This document shows positions 37,401 through 48,100 of a stretch of 64,000 bases of DNA, one piece after another; within the stretch, counting starts at the first letter, position 1, and every line of letters begins with the position of its first letter. Origin of the DNA: Macrotrachela quadricornifera (lineage: Eukaryota; Rotifera; Eurotatoria; Philodinida; Philodinidae). The notes under the pieces were generated by a model. The model was given only the letters and a program-made list of their open reading frames with translations. It was not told the DNA's origin and did not search any database. Made by a program: the position numbers and the translations under genes. The stretch covers positions 165,468 to 229,467 of the forward strand of contig JAJEKB010021795.1 in NCBI GenBank assembly GCA_022393335.1, written 5' to 3'.

Positions 37401-38495
37401 TTTTTATTCGAGTATTACTATGTATCCAGCATTTCTATTACAAATTGTAAAACATGGATTGAGAATTCATGGGTAAGATATAGATAGAAAAGACAGCTCC
37501 AAACGTAGAGTTTACGTGTAAACTTCACTTTTCTTGATCCTCGAAAAACCTTTGGTCAAACAATAAGCGTCGAGTTGACCTTAAAACTGTGATTCTTTGA
37601 TCGGTTTTTCTAAGAAACATGTTTTTTTGACCTTTAGTCCCGACGACAAGCAAGCAAACTATTTTTTTTTTATATGACCCTTCCTTCAGTCGAGGGAACA
37701 ATAAGACGTTTTGGATAAAATCAAGTTTTTATGGTTCGAAAATGTCTATGGCTAATTTTTTATTTTTTGTCGCGCATATTTCTAAACTTATAAGTTTTTT
37801 ATTACATGAATTAGATAGGATCAGTCATAGGCTGTTTTGTAGAGCGTCTATTACTGCATGTTTCTATCATAGAAATAAATTTTTAAGTACGTACTCTTTA
37901 TAGATTTCACTAGTCTTTATTGACTAAGATACTGAAACGTAAAGACCAATTTGGACAGGTAATTCATTATAAGCGAAGTCAAAGATCAAAAAAGTATGTC
38001 CCTAGAAAAAAAGTTGAAGTATCATAAAAGATTTAATGAATCGATAAATCGATTTGTATGATTAATTTTAAAAAATATATTCTGAATGTATTATACCCTA
38101 CATATTGTGGTCGATGAAATTCTCTATCGAATGTTGTATAACAACCGAGCCTTTAATTTTTTAGAACAACCGCTCTAGATCAGTGGTCGTACAGAAAACT
38201 ATAAGTAATAAAGACATTTTTTGTGATAAAACAAAATTTCTCGACGAATAATTCTCATCTTCTCTCGATCAAGATATTTATGAGACAATGTTCTATGTAA
38301 CATTTCATCACAATTGGATGAACCTCTGAAGAGTTATCATATAAACGGACAGATGGACGCACTGACCGGTTCTATAGTTAATGAACTTTTTGAATACAGA
38401 ATAAATTTAAGAATAATTCTTGTATATTTATATGAATTTCTCTTTTATCTTATATAAAGATTGAAAAATTTTACACATTTAAATGGATATTTTTT

Positions 38496-38600
38496 CAGAA
38501 TAAGTGGATAGCATATGAACAATTTAAAAGGGAAGAAAGCATATACCCTCCATTGAAATTTATCTTATCGGATCCAATGATATTAAAGCGTATATTGTAG
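38496..38600 (+). pseudogene. Possible terminal exon fragment
   Basis: After TTTTTTCAG an open frame reads N-K-W-I-A-Y-E-Q-F-K-R-E-E-S-I-Y-P-P-L-K-F-I-L-S-D-P and stops at TAG. Coding-like, no family recognised. It may belong to the transposon debris that precedes it. Confidence 0.25.
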
Positions 38601-38927
38601 TTTCTTTTTTCCTCAAGTCATTTTAAATAATATGACTTTAATATCGATATGAACATAATTTATAATGGTAAACGACAGTCACTTACTGATCGAGACATGA
38701 CCGCATTCTTACATTCAGGTATTCAGACTAGAATGAACCGTTACAGTTACTACTAAATAATCGATATTTTCGGTAAAGATTGGACAAATAAACCGGTAAT
38801 TAGACGATTCTATCAGATTGTTCATGAAATTCGACATGAAGAATTCTTTTATTCCAGATATGAATGTACCGAGTACAAGTTCATTTGTCACCCTTTTAAA
38901 AACTAAATTTATACACCATAGAATTGA

Positions 38928-39599
38928 TTAATAAATCTTAAAAATTTTTGGCTTAAATGCGGCGAGAGTTTGTCCTTCATAGGTTTGTAAAATAATTCTA
39001 TAATATTTTTTTGAAATATTATGATAATAAGATCGATATGTATAATCATGTACAAAAACAATTGAATGATTATGAAGAAAAGGAAGAATTTCAAGAGCAC
39101 AATCAACTCGTGCACGTCCATCAATTAAAACTATGTCAAATTTTGAAACATTTAATAAATGTATCGCTCGAATATAATCATTAAATTGTTGTTTAGTACC
39201 TTCTACATATCCTCCCGGCCAACCTTTATATCCAGGGTCAACAGGAATTAAGATATACTGTTTTATTTGAGAAGAAAGTATTGGCGAACGATTAATAAGT
39301 GATTTTATTGTTTTATACCAATGTCTATTATGTTCAATTGAATAATACGAAGATACATATTGACAAAAATAAAGTGTTGAATAACCACTTCCATATTCAA
39401 GCATTCGAAATGATTTTTTTAAATATGATCGAATTATATTACGTTCATGATTTGACATTAAAACGGATAATGTAAATTTATCATTTCCTTGTTGCAAGAT
39501 ATTACATTGAAATTTTTTATAATTTATTCCAAACCATAATAAAATTATTATTAGAAATATAATAAACAAATAACGCTTTATTAAAAATTGATTAATCAT
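38928..39599 (-). CDS. Membrane-anchored class I SAM methyltransferase-like protein
   Basis: A single-exon gene of 223 residues from ATG at 39599; an upstream TTG only extends the frame artificially. Residues 5-25 are a strong hydrophobic segment (F-L-I-I-I-L-L-W-F-G), suggesting a signal anchor and type II membrane topology. L-E-Y-G-S-G-Y-S-T (near residue 68) fits the glycine-rich SAM-binding motif I of Rossmann methyltransferases; Y-Y-S-I-E-H-N fits the acidic motif II end, and F-D-I-V-L-I-D-G-R-A-R the post-strand-4 acid. H-D-Y-T-Y-R follows. Substrate unknown; the distance from FkbM and other named families cannot be judged without a search. The reading frame is intact to TAA. Confidence 0.7.
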   Translation of the reverse strand: MINQFLIKRYLFIIFLIIILLWFGINYKKFQCNILQQGNDKFTLSVLMSNHERNIIRSYLKKSFRMLEYGSGYSTLYFCQYVSSYYSIEHNRHWYKTIKSLINRSPILSSQIKQYILIPVDPGYKGWPGGYVEGTKQQFNDYIRAIHLLNVSKFDIVLIDGRARVDCALEILPFLHNHSIVFVHDYTYRSYYHNISKKYYRIILQTYEGQTLAAFKPKIFKIY

Positions 39600-39644
39600 T
39601 CGATAATGTCTACATATATCTATTTTTTTTATAGATTTGACCAA

Positions 39645-41191
39645 TAAATGACAGTTTTTAAAGATATATTGACAGATTAGTTTTTCAATTCGTATAAAAC
39701 ATTTTTAAGGATTTTAATCTTTGATACTAAATTGTTCCATACGACAAGTATTTTTTTCAATAGACACTATATGAATAAATACGGTTGTTTACGATCATCC
39801 TTATTTCATACGTATTATTACGAACAACAATTCATATATTGTTCATCTTAATAAAATTCTAAAATTAATCAACTTTTATTATATTCATTTAGCTTAACAT
39901 ATTAGTGAGAATTTATCATCACTCTATTATGTAATATACAAACATCTAAATAATTACAATTACTTAAACTGCAGTTCCCTCTCTTTTGAATCTTAAAAAT
40001 GGTAAAACCGATTGGACTGAAATTTTTTTCTATAGATAGAACGCATCAAATAATGAGATAAATATTCGAGGAAAAATTTTTTACCGCTAGTTTTTGTAGA
40101 ATTTTATGGAAAACTTTGTCCAATTGAGGGAATATTCTTAAGATTCAATAAAGAATTTTTTAAGATCTGATTGTATGAAGTCTCTAACCTATTTCTTATT
40201 TGATTAGTTCATTAAAACGTGATAGTAAATATATTCTTTCCTACCTTTATAGTTCAAATATGTGTATAAAAAGAATGAGTAATATTATATCCTTTTTTAT
40301 AACATATATCTTTTATATAATAGTCAATCAACCGAAAATAACGATAAAAAATGTACTTCACTATTTCTCCTGATCATTAATCTATCGATTTTAATATTAG
40401 GATTTTATATGAAAATAAATAGGCATTTTTGACAGATACTTCTTTTTCTTATAGAAAATTTAAAGAAGTTTTCCTTTTTTATGAAAAGATAGAGCGTCTT
40501 TCGCTCTATTTTTCTATACTATTTGATTACTGTTCAACTAAGATCATAATAAGAAAATTTCTATAAGAATAATTTTTCTTGAAAACTAGCTCGTAGCATT
40601 TAGATCATAATGGGTAGGATATAAGAAATGTTATACTTTTACATTTCATTTAAATGTCACTTAATATGTTATATTAAAAAAATAAAATATCTAGCAAGAT
40701 GCAGCATGAAAAACGAAGACAATTTATAATGAACCACGTATTTCGCAGTTGCATTTTTTCTTTTCAAAATGGTCAAAACTAGCAAATATCGACGTTGCGA
40801 AAACGAAATTGTTTTTTGGTAAACGAGAACTTCGATTTTTTCTCTCCCATCTTTTCATAAAAAAAAGAAAACTTCTTTAAGGTTTCTATAAGAATAAAAA
40901 AGTACCTCCACCACTACTTTTAGAACATCTTAAGTAGATCTGAAAAATTCTCCTTACTCAAATGTAAAATTGTTACTATAATTTAATGAATTAATTATTA
41001 TTCACTTTAATTTTTAAATGATAAAATTCTTCATAATGTAGTGACATCTATTTGAGTATATATTCTATCGTATGAAAATGATTCAAATAAATATAAAGAA
41101 TAATGAGTCAATAGAACTATCTGGATGATAGAAATTCATTGATTATTCAATAAGATATATAATAAACTGATTCTTGAATTCTTGATATAAA
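39645..41191. other. Intergenic, one MITE
   Basis: AT-rich DNA between the methyltransferase-like gene and CHMP4, divergently oriented, so both promoters should lie here. Apart from the inverted-repeat element at 40436-40905 nothing was recognised. Confidence 0.5.
40436..40905. mobile_element. 470-bp MITE
   Basis: Ends TACTTCTTTTTCTTATAGAA and inverse TACTTTTTTATTCTTATAGAA pair, continuing through TTTAAAGAAGTTTTC.TTTTTTATGAAAAGAT for about 60 bases. The interior (GCAGCATGAAAAACG, ATGGTCAAAACTAGC, GCGAAAACGA) resembles 29300-29480. No ORF. Confidence 0.65.
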
Positions 41192-41973
41192 ATGAGTGGA
41201 ACAAATAAAGGCGGTGTTTTATCTCGTATGTTTGGTGGTTCATCAAAAACTGATGGAAAAATGAAAACAGCTCAAACACCACAAGAAGCAATCCAACAGT
41301 TACGTGATATAGAAGATGGTTTAAGTAAAAAAGTTGAACATTTAGAAGGAAGAATAAATGAAGAAACAGCTATTGCAAAAAGAGATGCACGAACAAATAA
41401 ACGTAATGCATTAAATGCTCTTAAAAGAAAAAAACGTTTAGAAAAAACTTTACAACAAATTGATGGAACATTAACAACATTAGAATATCAACGAGAAGCT
41501 TTACAAGTTAGTTTTAAGAATTCTTTTTAAAAGAAATAAAAATATAATTTTAAATTTAGAATGCATCTATGAATGGTCAAGCATTTAAAGCATTACAAGG
41601 TGCAACAAATGCATTAAAAAATGTTCATAAAGAACTTGATGTTGATAGTGTACAAGATATAATGGATGAATTATCTGAACAACATGAATTATCAAATGAA
41701 ATAGCTAATGCTATATCAACTCCTGTTGGTATGTTTTTATTTTATTTTTATTTATCTTTTATTTATTATTTTCATATAGGTTTTGGTGGTGAAATAGATG
41801 AACGAGAATTAGAAGATGAATTAGCACAATTAGAACAAGAATCTATTTCAAACGATATGACTCGAATGGATTTACCATCAGTACCAATTCATTCTATACC
41901 AACTTATGCTAAAACAACAGATAATAAAATTAAAAATGATCAATTGGCTGAATTAGAAAAATGGGCATCATAA
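41192..41973 (+). CDS. CHMP4: CHMP4/SNF7, ESCRT-III core subunit
   Basis: ESCRT-III filament subunit for membrane scission in multivesicular body formation, cytokinesis and repair. Exons 41192-41506, 41560-41728 and 41780-41973 join in phase (short introns of 53 and 51 bp) to 225 residues, the usual CHMP4 length. Seen: N-terminal R-M-F-G-G basic/hydrophobic anchor, T-P-Q-E-A-I-Q-Q-L-R-D-I-E, the long alpha1-alpha2 coiled coil with A-L-K-R-K-K-R-L-E-K-T-L, the D-I-M-D-E-L-S-E-Q helix, P-V-G-F-G-G-E-I-D-E acidic region, and a C-terminal L-A-E-L-E-K-W-A, matching the CHMP4 C-terminal helix that binds the ALIX Bro1 domain. Start ATG is the first in frame. An AATAAA lies near 42066. Confidence 0.95.
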
Positions 41974-42160
41974 TAAATGATAATTTCGGAATGAATTTTT
42001 ATTTCTCTTTATATTCTTCATATTCAGATAAATGTATTCGTCTTCACAAATCTATTTCATCATTAAATAAATAAATATATATATAATTCGATTTAAAAAT
42101 TCTTTTGTAGGAAAAATATTAATTGTTTAAAGAAGGTGAAATATAAATAATTAAAAATAT

Positions 42161-42838
42161 TTATCCAGTAGTAAGACGTTGTAATTCTTCTAATTGTTTT
42201 TGAATAACATTATCTTTTTTATTTGATATTTTAATTGATTCAGAATGAGCATTTGGTAAATTAATATTTGTTAAATTTTCTGCAATAATTTCATTATTTA
42301 AATAATCTAATTCTTTTTCAAGATCAAAATCATTTGTTGATAAATCATTTGTTGATATAGGTGTAGCTAATAAATCATTTATATCATTTGATATATCAAT
42401 TTGTTCAGTTATATTATCAATAATTTCTTCAATCTTTTTTGTTGACATAGATTTTTGTGCTTGTTTTAAATGTTGATTACCAATATTTAAACTTTCAGTT
42501 ATTTGTCGATTAAAATGTGATGATTGAACTTGTTCATTAACTAATTCAATATTTTGTTTCATCATAGATAATTTATCTCGTTGTTGTTCAAGTTGTTTTC
42601 GACGTTTAATTAAACGTAATGCACCTTGACGATCTGGAATTGATTTTGATAAACATTCTCGAGCTTTTGTTTGTATATCAGATATTTCTTGATCAAATTT
42701 TTCTAATTTTTTATTCATCATATCTTCACTTTGTTGTAAATGATTTATTGTTCGAATTGCATTTCGATCTTGATTATCAATAGGATTTATACGAGATAAA
42801 TCTTTTGATTTCGATTCACCGAATAGACGTCGAAACAT
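42161..42838 (-). CDS. Divergent intronless CHMP4-like ESCRT-III protein
   Basis: 225 residues in one exon, the same length as the neighbour at 41192. It begins M-F-R-R-L-F-G, has the SNF7 coiled coil (R-Q-G-A-L-R-L-I-K-R-R-K-Q-L-E-Q-Q), the I-I-D-N-I-T-E-Q-I-D-I-S-N-D-I helix, and ends K-Q-L-E-E-L-Q-R-L, a shifted version of the CHMP4 tail without its Trp. It lies tail to tail with CHMP4, 187 bases apart. Lack of introns and divergence suggest an old retrocopy or fast-evolving duplicate; the frame is intact, so it is probably functional. Subfunction unknown. Confidence 0.85.
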   Translation of the reverse strand: MFRRLFGESKSKDLSRINPIDNQDRNAIRTINHLQQSEDMMNKKLEKFDQEISDIQTKARECLSKSIPDRQGALRLIKRRKQLEQQRDKLSMMKQNIELVNEQVQSSHFNRQITESLNIGNQHLKQAQKSMSTKKIEEIIDNITEQIDISNDINDLLATPISTNDLSTNDFDLEKELDYLNNEIIAENLTNINLPNAHSESIKISNKKDNVIQKQLEELQRLTTG

Positions 42839-43170
42839 ATTTTATTTATAATTAAGTTATTAAGAAAAAAAATAACATTTTTATTTTGAATTCTAAGGCG
42901 CTTCTTTTTAATTCGATTCGATATTTCTGATTTTGATTTCAAAAATTATTATATTCAAATTGTAATTTCTACACACTGTTTTAGGATAATCATACAAATA
43001 AAAAATATTTTATTTCTTGAAGAATATCATTATTGTGAAATGAACGAGATTGGACTATTTAAAAGAACAAACGAATGTATTGAACTTCATTCAGTCGACG
43101 ACAAAAGTCTTGCTTGTATTCAGATGAATATTTTATTCTACTTCAATGAATAAATTTATAGTATAATATA

Positions 43171-44719
43171 CAGGTGTTTGGAAAAAAAAACTTGGAAACA
43201 TTCTTCTACATGTATTTTTGTTCTATACAAGTGCTTTTCGAATTCTTTTATAGTGTGGTAGATAGTCTAAGAAGAGTACTATACAACAGTGTAATTTTAC
43301 ATTCTTTTGATTGACTTATAAAAAAGATATTATACAAATATTTCGTTTCCTTGATCACATCAGAATTACTTGCCATGGATATTTCAATTTTTTTTGATTT
43401 TTCATCTGAAAAATTTTTACTGATTTGGACCCCACTCCAAACGTTTCGTATAAGAATTGATAGCTTACAACGAGTAATATCGAATATCATCGCAGTTCAA
43501 TATTTTATTCGTTCACCTTAACAATTAATAAGAGATAGACATTTTTTTTCATAGACATCACACAATTTTTTACAATATTACTATCAATATTTCGAAATTC
43601 TTCAGCTAAAAAAATTCGAGATCATCAATATTTACAGGTTTTCTTTTTTCTACATTGCATTTCACTATCGACCATATATTCTCGATTGGATTTACATCCG
43701 GAGCTGTTAGATGGCCAGTCTAATAATTCTGGTACATGTTCGTCGATAATTTCTGTATAAGTATGACTTCTGTGTTTTGGATCATTATCCTACTGTAGAC
43801 GCCAGTTTTGACCAAACTGGTCTGAAAGGAAAGCATAAAAAAGTAATATTACGTTATTTTCTTTCATTACTTATGTCTGACAGCAGGAAGAAGATAATCT
43901 TCGAGAAACAAAGCATAATACAGACCATCAAGATTGCATCGAAACGCGTGATAAGTCAATACGCCTTTCACACTTATCGTACCCCACATATGAACTTTTT
44001 GACGGATTTCAGGTAAACATTTTACTTCTTTATTAGGAGTTTTCCTCTACAGTCGAACTGTATTACGAAAAAGTTGAAATAAAGCTTCATCTGTAGACAT
44101 CGTATTAGTAAAATCACCATTTTTATGCTTTTCAGCCCATTGTACACGTCGTTCTTTTTCATCAGATGTTAAAATATGAGTAAACTGTGGTAAAACATTT
44201 TTAAAACCATATTCATGAAGATGACGACTAATCGTTGATGTTGATACTGATTTGTGACACATTTTCAGTAATTTTTCTTTCATTTTGATAAGAGTTATTT
44301 CATTATTACGTCGAATGTATTGATCAATAGCTATTTTTTCTTTTTCGCCAAGGACACATGGTCGACCGTTTCCACCTCGGTGTTTAAGTGAGCTTGTTTG
44401 TTTTAATTTCTCAATATTGTAATAGATAGTCCTCATTGGAATGTTTGTTTCACGATGAATACGAGCAACAGATCGTATGCCATTGTTCCAAAAATGTAAT
44501 ATTGAAATTTCAGTTTTTTTTAAATTACTGGCCGACGAAATAATTAAATGAATATCTATCGAACAGGAAAGAAATCACACTTCTATATATATATAGCGTG
44601 TAGTATGTCTGTTGAGGGTTTAGTCCTCAAAAAATGATCTGTATAGTTGCTTATAATAGTAGAGAAAACGTTTAAAGAAGAAAAACAACTTTTGTGCAAG
44701 TTTTTTTTGTCAACACCTG
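43171..44719 (-). mobile_element. Tc1/mariner element with terminal repeats
   Basis: Both ends start CAGGTGTT and continue with A-rich then CTTG sequence (CAGGTGTTTGGAAAAAAAAA at the left; inverse CAGGTGTTGACAAAAAAAAC at the right). They are flanked by TA dinucleotides at 43169-43170 and 44720-44721, the Tc1/mariner target. The 1549-bp unit is full length and holds one broken transposase gene on the minus strand. Confidence 0.9.
43615..44530 (-). pseudogene. Tc1-like transposase, broken
   Basis: Helix-turn-helix region I-S-I-L-H-F-W-N-N-G-I-R-S-V-A-R-I-H and T-I-Y-Y-N-I-E-K-L-K, the G-R-P linker motif, second HTH with S-V-S-T-S-T-I-S-R-H-L, then catalytic acid region S-T-D-E-A-L-F and D-N-D-P-K-H in later frames, and a shifted N-P-I-E-N-I-W around the final acid. 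Stops after V-R-L (44047) and at two later points plus frameshifts mean no active enzyme. Confidence 0.85.
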
Positions 44720-44829
44720 TACATTCAAAAAATTAGAAGGACAGTTTCCAGCCAAAAGAAAGTCAATATCGTTATATTTTGAAAAAATTTACACTATTGA
44801 AAAAAGCCGTGGGATTCAGTGAAGAAAAA

Positions 44830-45090
44830 TCTTCAATTTAAGTTGCATTTCTCGTCACTCAGTGATGGCTCACGTCCGCATATGTGGAAATTTCTTGAAT
44901 CGTTAAAGAAGGAACCAACATATGTCGAGATTCAACTGCATTAAGCTGAATCTGGTGTCCGAAGACGAAAACATGTGCTTACAGAAAGATACGGAAAAAG
45001 TAATTTGAATGTTCTGAACAAATATTCTATGATAAATCGTGAAAAGATACTAACATCGGCAAATAATATTTCACTCAAATCCTCGTGATT
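44830..45090 (+). pseudogene. FLYWCH/MULE transposase C-terminal fragment
   Basis: Reads S-L-S-D-G-S-R-P-H-M-W-K-F-L-E-S-L-K-K-E, then V-E-I-Q-L, stop, A-E-S-G-V-R-R-R-K and Y-G-K-S-N-L-N-V-L-N. This arrangement is typical of the C-terminus of animal MULE transposases with FLYWCH fingers. The N-terminal half of such a protein lies at 36.5 kb, but the two need not come from one copy. Confidence 0.5.
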
Positions 45091-45631
45091 GTTCTCATAT
45101 TTCGACGATTTAAAATATACCAGGCCGTTTTCTTCTGTGCATATTCGTTTTTTAGTTTAATTATAAATTCTTTAACTACCTAAATAAAATGTAGGTAACG
45201 ATTAAAGCAAAGCTTAGTTCATTTGAGAAACGATGCATAATTATATAGCGAGCAAGTGCTATAGGCGAACAACTTTCTGACGAGCAACTGACCTAAATTC
45301 AAAGACTGGAAGCAAGTACTTTCAAAAACTTCATTGTAAAAGGTGTAGTATTTGTGTATGATGATGTTTATATACATCCATAGAACTCATTGAATGCGCC
45401 ACAACAAGAGCTGCAAAATAATACAATTTGTTCATTCATTTCTTACGTTCCACCATGAGAAAATATCACTATTGTTTTCAGTAATTCTCTATGACATGAC
45501 TTATCAAAGATTACTATTGCTTTTTTTTATTAGTTTAGCGTGTTTAAATACTCAGATATAGATTTATTTAATGTATTTAACGATTTTTTTCATAAATGTG
45601 GCAGATAATTTAGTTTATAATTAGACTTTTA

Positions 45632-46017
45632 TTACTGTTCGCCTGCTGGTGTAGCACAGTATTGACACATAGGACACTTTTTGCCATCGACAGTCATATA
45701 ATTTGTTTGAATGTTGCTACATGGCTTTTCTATTGCCCTACATTTAACGAGTGGACATCTACGAATCTGCATATAAAAAAAATAATATATATTGGGTCTT
45801 TATCTATAAATACAATGGCTAATTATGCATATACTTACTGGTTTAATACCATTATTTGAAGATAAAGCATCCGATTGCTTCAATGCTAAAAGAAAAATAT
45901 TGATAATTAACAAATATTTTTTAATCATTGTTTTGACATTGCTGTTCAAGTACCTGGTGCAGCCCATGCATAGATAATCATACATAAAATGAAAAGAAAT
46001 TTGATTGTTATCTTCAT
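45632..46017 (-). CDS. Small secreted Cys-rich protein, unknown family
   Basis: Three exons, 46017-45954, 45885-45839 and 45766-45632, join in phase (1, then 0) to 81 residues. A clear signal peptide (M-K-I-T-I-K-F-L-F-I-L-C-M-I-I-Y-A-W-A) is followed by a short Ser/Asn linker and a mature domain with six cysteines in the pattern C-P-x3-C-x6-C-x14-C-P-x-C-x2-C. The C-P-x-C-x2-C close resembles the end of VWC/antistasin-like modules but I cannot assign a family. Introns of 68 and 72 bp have GT..AG borders. Small size, signal and cysteines suggest an extracellular disulfide-bonded peptide; function unknown. Confidence 0.75.
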
Positions 46018-46741
46018 ATCTTTCGTCAATTTAATTAAAAATGAAAGAGTGATTCTTTTTCTGTGTTTCATTTGTAGTTATATACCACATACGTGAGAAC
46101 CATTACAGATGGATCATCGTTTTATGTTTATCAATATTGAGTGCTTTATCTATGTAATTAGTTTTTTTAATTCTGCGCAATTGTAACCCATGTCTAAAGC
46201 TATTCGTACAAACCCAAAAATTCTAATAAATATTCATTTCGTCAACTATGATGAGGACGGTTTGTCATCAATCTATGCTATTGTCTTAATTGTTTGACTC
46301 TCTTACATTCCCTATTATATCACTTATTCTGTATATCTTTGATGTAGAAGAATGACTTCCAACATATTATCACATTCATAGATTAGTACATCATAAGAAT
46401 TTGAATAGAAAAAATTCTGATGAAAATATGTGATTCTAAAAGTTACAATTTTTTTTCATAACTCTCGTACTCAATACCATTATTGATATATATAAATATA
46501 TATGATTAATACAAAAAATAAAGTTTTCTTGTGAAGAAACACCATGTGACGTTAAAAACCATCAATAAAATTCAATGATAAGAGAGATAAACTGGAAATG
46601 AATATTATTCAGGATATATAATGTAGTTAATTCTATTCAAAAGTAACTTTACAGTAATCACCATATACTAATTTATAACTTAATATAAGTATAAATACTT
46701 TTTAAAGAAAAAATGAGAAATCGTTTTTCTTATAAAGACAC

Positions 46742-46862
46742 ACATGATGATATTTCACAATATTCACGAATTAGTGAGTTGATGGTGATATATTGGTTTG
46801 AAAGGTGCGAATAAACTGGTAACATAGAAGTTGTAAGTATGGTGAAATATCATCATTTGGTA
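46742..46862. repeat. Short inverted repeat (hairpin MITE)
   Basis: ACATGATGATATTTCACAAT and, about 85 bases on, ATGGTGAAATATCATCATTTGG pair over 15 or more bases. It is about 120 bp without an ORF. Neighbouring 46018-46990 holds nothing else recognised. Confidence 0.5.
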
Positions 46863-47017
46863 TGTGAATCATAGTTGTGCTTTGATAGAAAGACGATAAC
46901 TCATTTTTTCGTTAAAAAGTTATTAATTATTTTATTAAGTTATAAATCCATAAAAGAAGGCCTATAAATATTTCTATTTATATCCGATAATGAAATCTAT
47001 GATCCTTTTTATTTCAA

Positions 47018-47325
47018 ACAGAAAGTGTTTAGTCGTCTCAAACCTGGAACTACAATCATAATAGACAATTGACGCTCACGTTTCATCTTACTGTCAATTA
47101 TAAGTACAATTTCATGAATCCAGAAAATTGAGTGCATATCCAAACCCTCAAAATGACCTAGCAGGATCCGAAGAATGATAACAACAAAAAAGGCATGAAA
47201 CCAATGGAGACTTTGTCGATTCTTATCTATATGAATATATGTGGAATTACAGACTGAATGGACGTGACCCATTTTATGCAATTTTAGATGGTATAACTGC
47301 ATTTTTGCCACCAGAAGACTAATTA
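47018..47325 (+). pseudogene. IS1595/Merlin-type DDE transposase remnant
   Basis: One frame reads L-K-P-G-T-T-I-I-I-D-N, like the second-Asp region of ISXO2/IS1595-type DDE transposases. Another, further on, gives R-H-E-T-N-G-D-F-V-D-S-Y-L-Y-E-Y-M-W-N-Y-R, then D-P-F-Y-A-I-L-D-G-I, the characteristic C-terminal L.EYMWR.R block, and ends P-P-E-D-stop. Stops and frameshifts interrupt it. The eukaryotic representatives are Merlin elements. Terminal repeats were not found. Confidence 0.5.
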
Positions 47326-47792
47326 AGATCTTATTTGTTTGGAGATTTATTTTCTATAGAGTTTTTTTTTTATCGATTTTATTAATTTTTATACTAATTC
47401 TTTTGAATTTATTTCTCATAATATTTTATTTTTAAAATAAAAATCCTATGAATCTAAAAATATCTATTCAATTTTGCTATTCAAACATTCAAAAAACAGA
47501 CTAATAACTGGATTAATAAAATCTCGATTTGTATCACATAGATAGTTTTCAACAAAGTCAGTTCGTATCATTCTATTTTATTATTATTATTCAACTAGTT
47601 AAACAGTAATAAAATAACATAGAAAGATAGATCAGACAATGCTATCACTATTTATAAGAAAGGTTTATTTACGAAATTAAGATATAGTCATCATTACTTT
47701 CGGTATAACCTAAGTATGATAAGATGTGCAACTTATTTTGACTACAGCTGTATATATAAATAAAAAATAAAAATTACATTCTGAATTGAAAA

Positions 47793-47868
47793 ATGTATAA
47801 TAATAATAATAATAATAATAAAGTTAATATTTATTTAAATGCAAAGAAGAAGAAGAAGAAGAAGATAA
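47793..47868. repeat. ATA and GAA microsatellites
   Basis: (AAT)n of eight or nine units at about 47797-47821 and (GAA)n of seven units at about 47845-47866. They lie in the 3' flank of the myosin phosphatase gene. 47326-48100 is otherwise featureless. Confidence 0.9.
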
Positions 47869-48100
47869 AATCTAACCATGAAAAGATAAAAGGAGACTTC
47901 TGTACAAAACATTCTTCTTCTTTTTTAATATATTCTATTTTGTCAGTATGTCTCAAATATTCGTAGCACCAAGTGACTAAATTTAATAGTAAAAAAAAGA
48001 AAGACTCTATTGCACAACAAGACGAAAGAGAGAAAAAAAGCTAAACACACGCGAGCACATGCAGATAAAAAAAAAAAAGAAGCGAAATATATTCTTTTGA

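Noticed and set aside
39600..39644. N-terminal extension M-V-K-S-I of the methyltransferase-like ORF
   Set aside because: The first codon is TTG; the first ATG is at 39599 and directly precedes the membrane anchor.
42161..42838. Pseudogene reading of the intronless CHMP4-like gene
   Set aside because: The frame is intact over 225 codons with the expected helices and charge pattern.
47793..47868. CRISPR-like or direct repeat array
   Set aside because: Plain trinucleotide microsatellites without spacers; there is no CRISPR or cas gene anywhere in the window.
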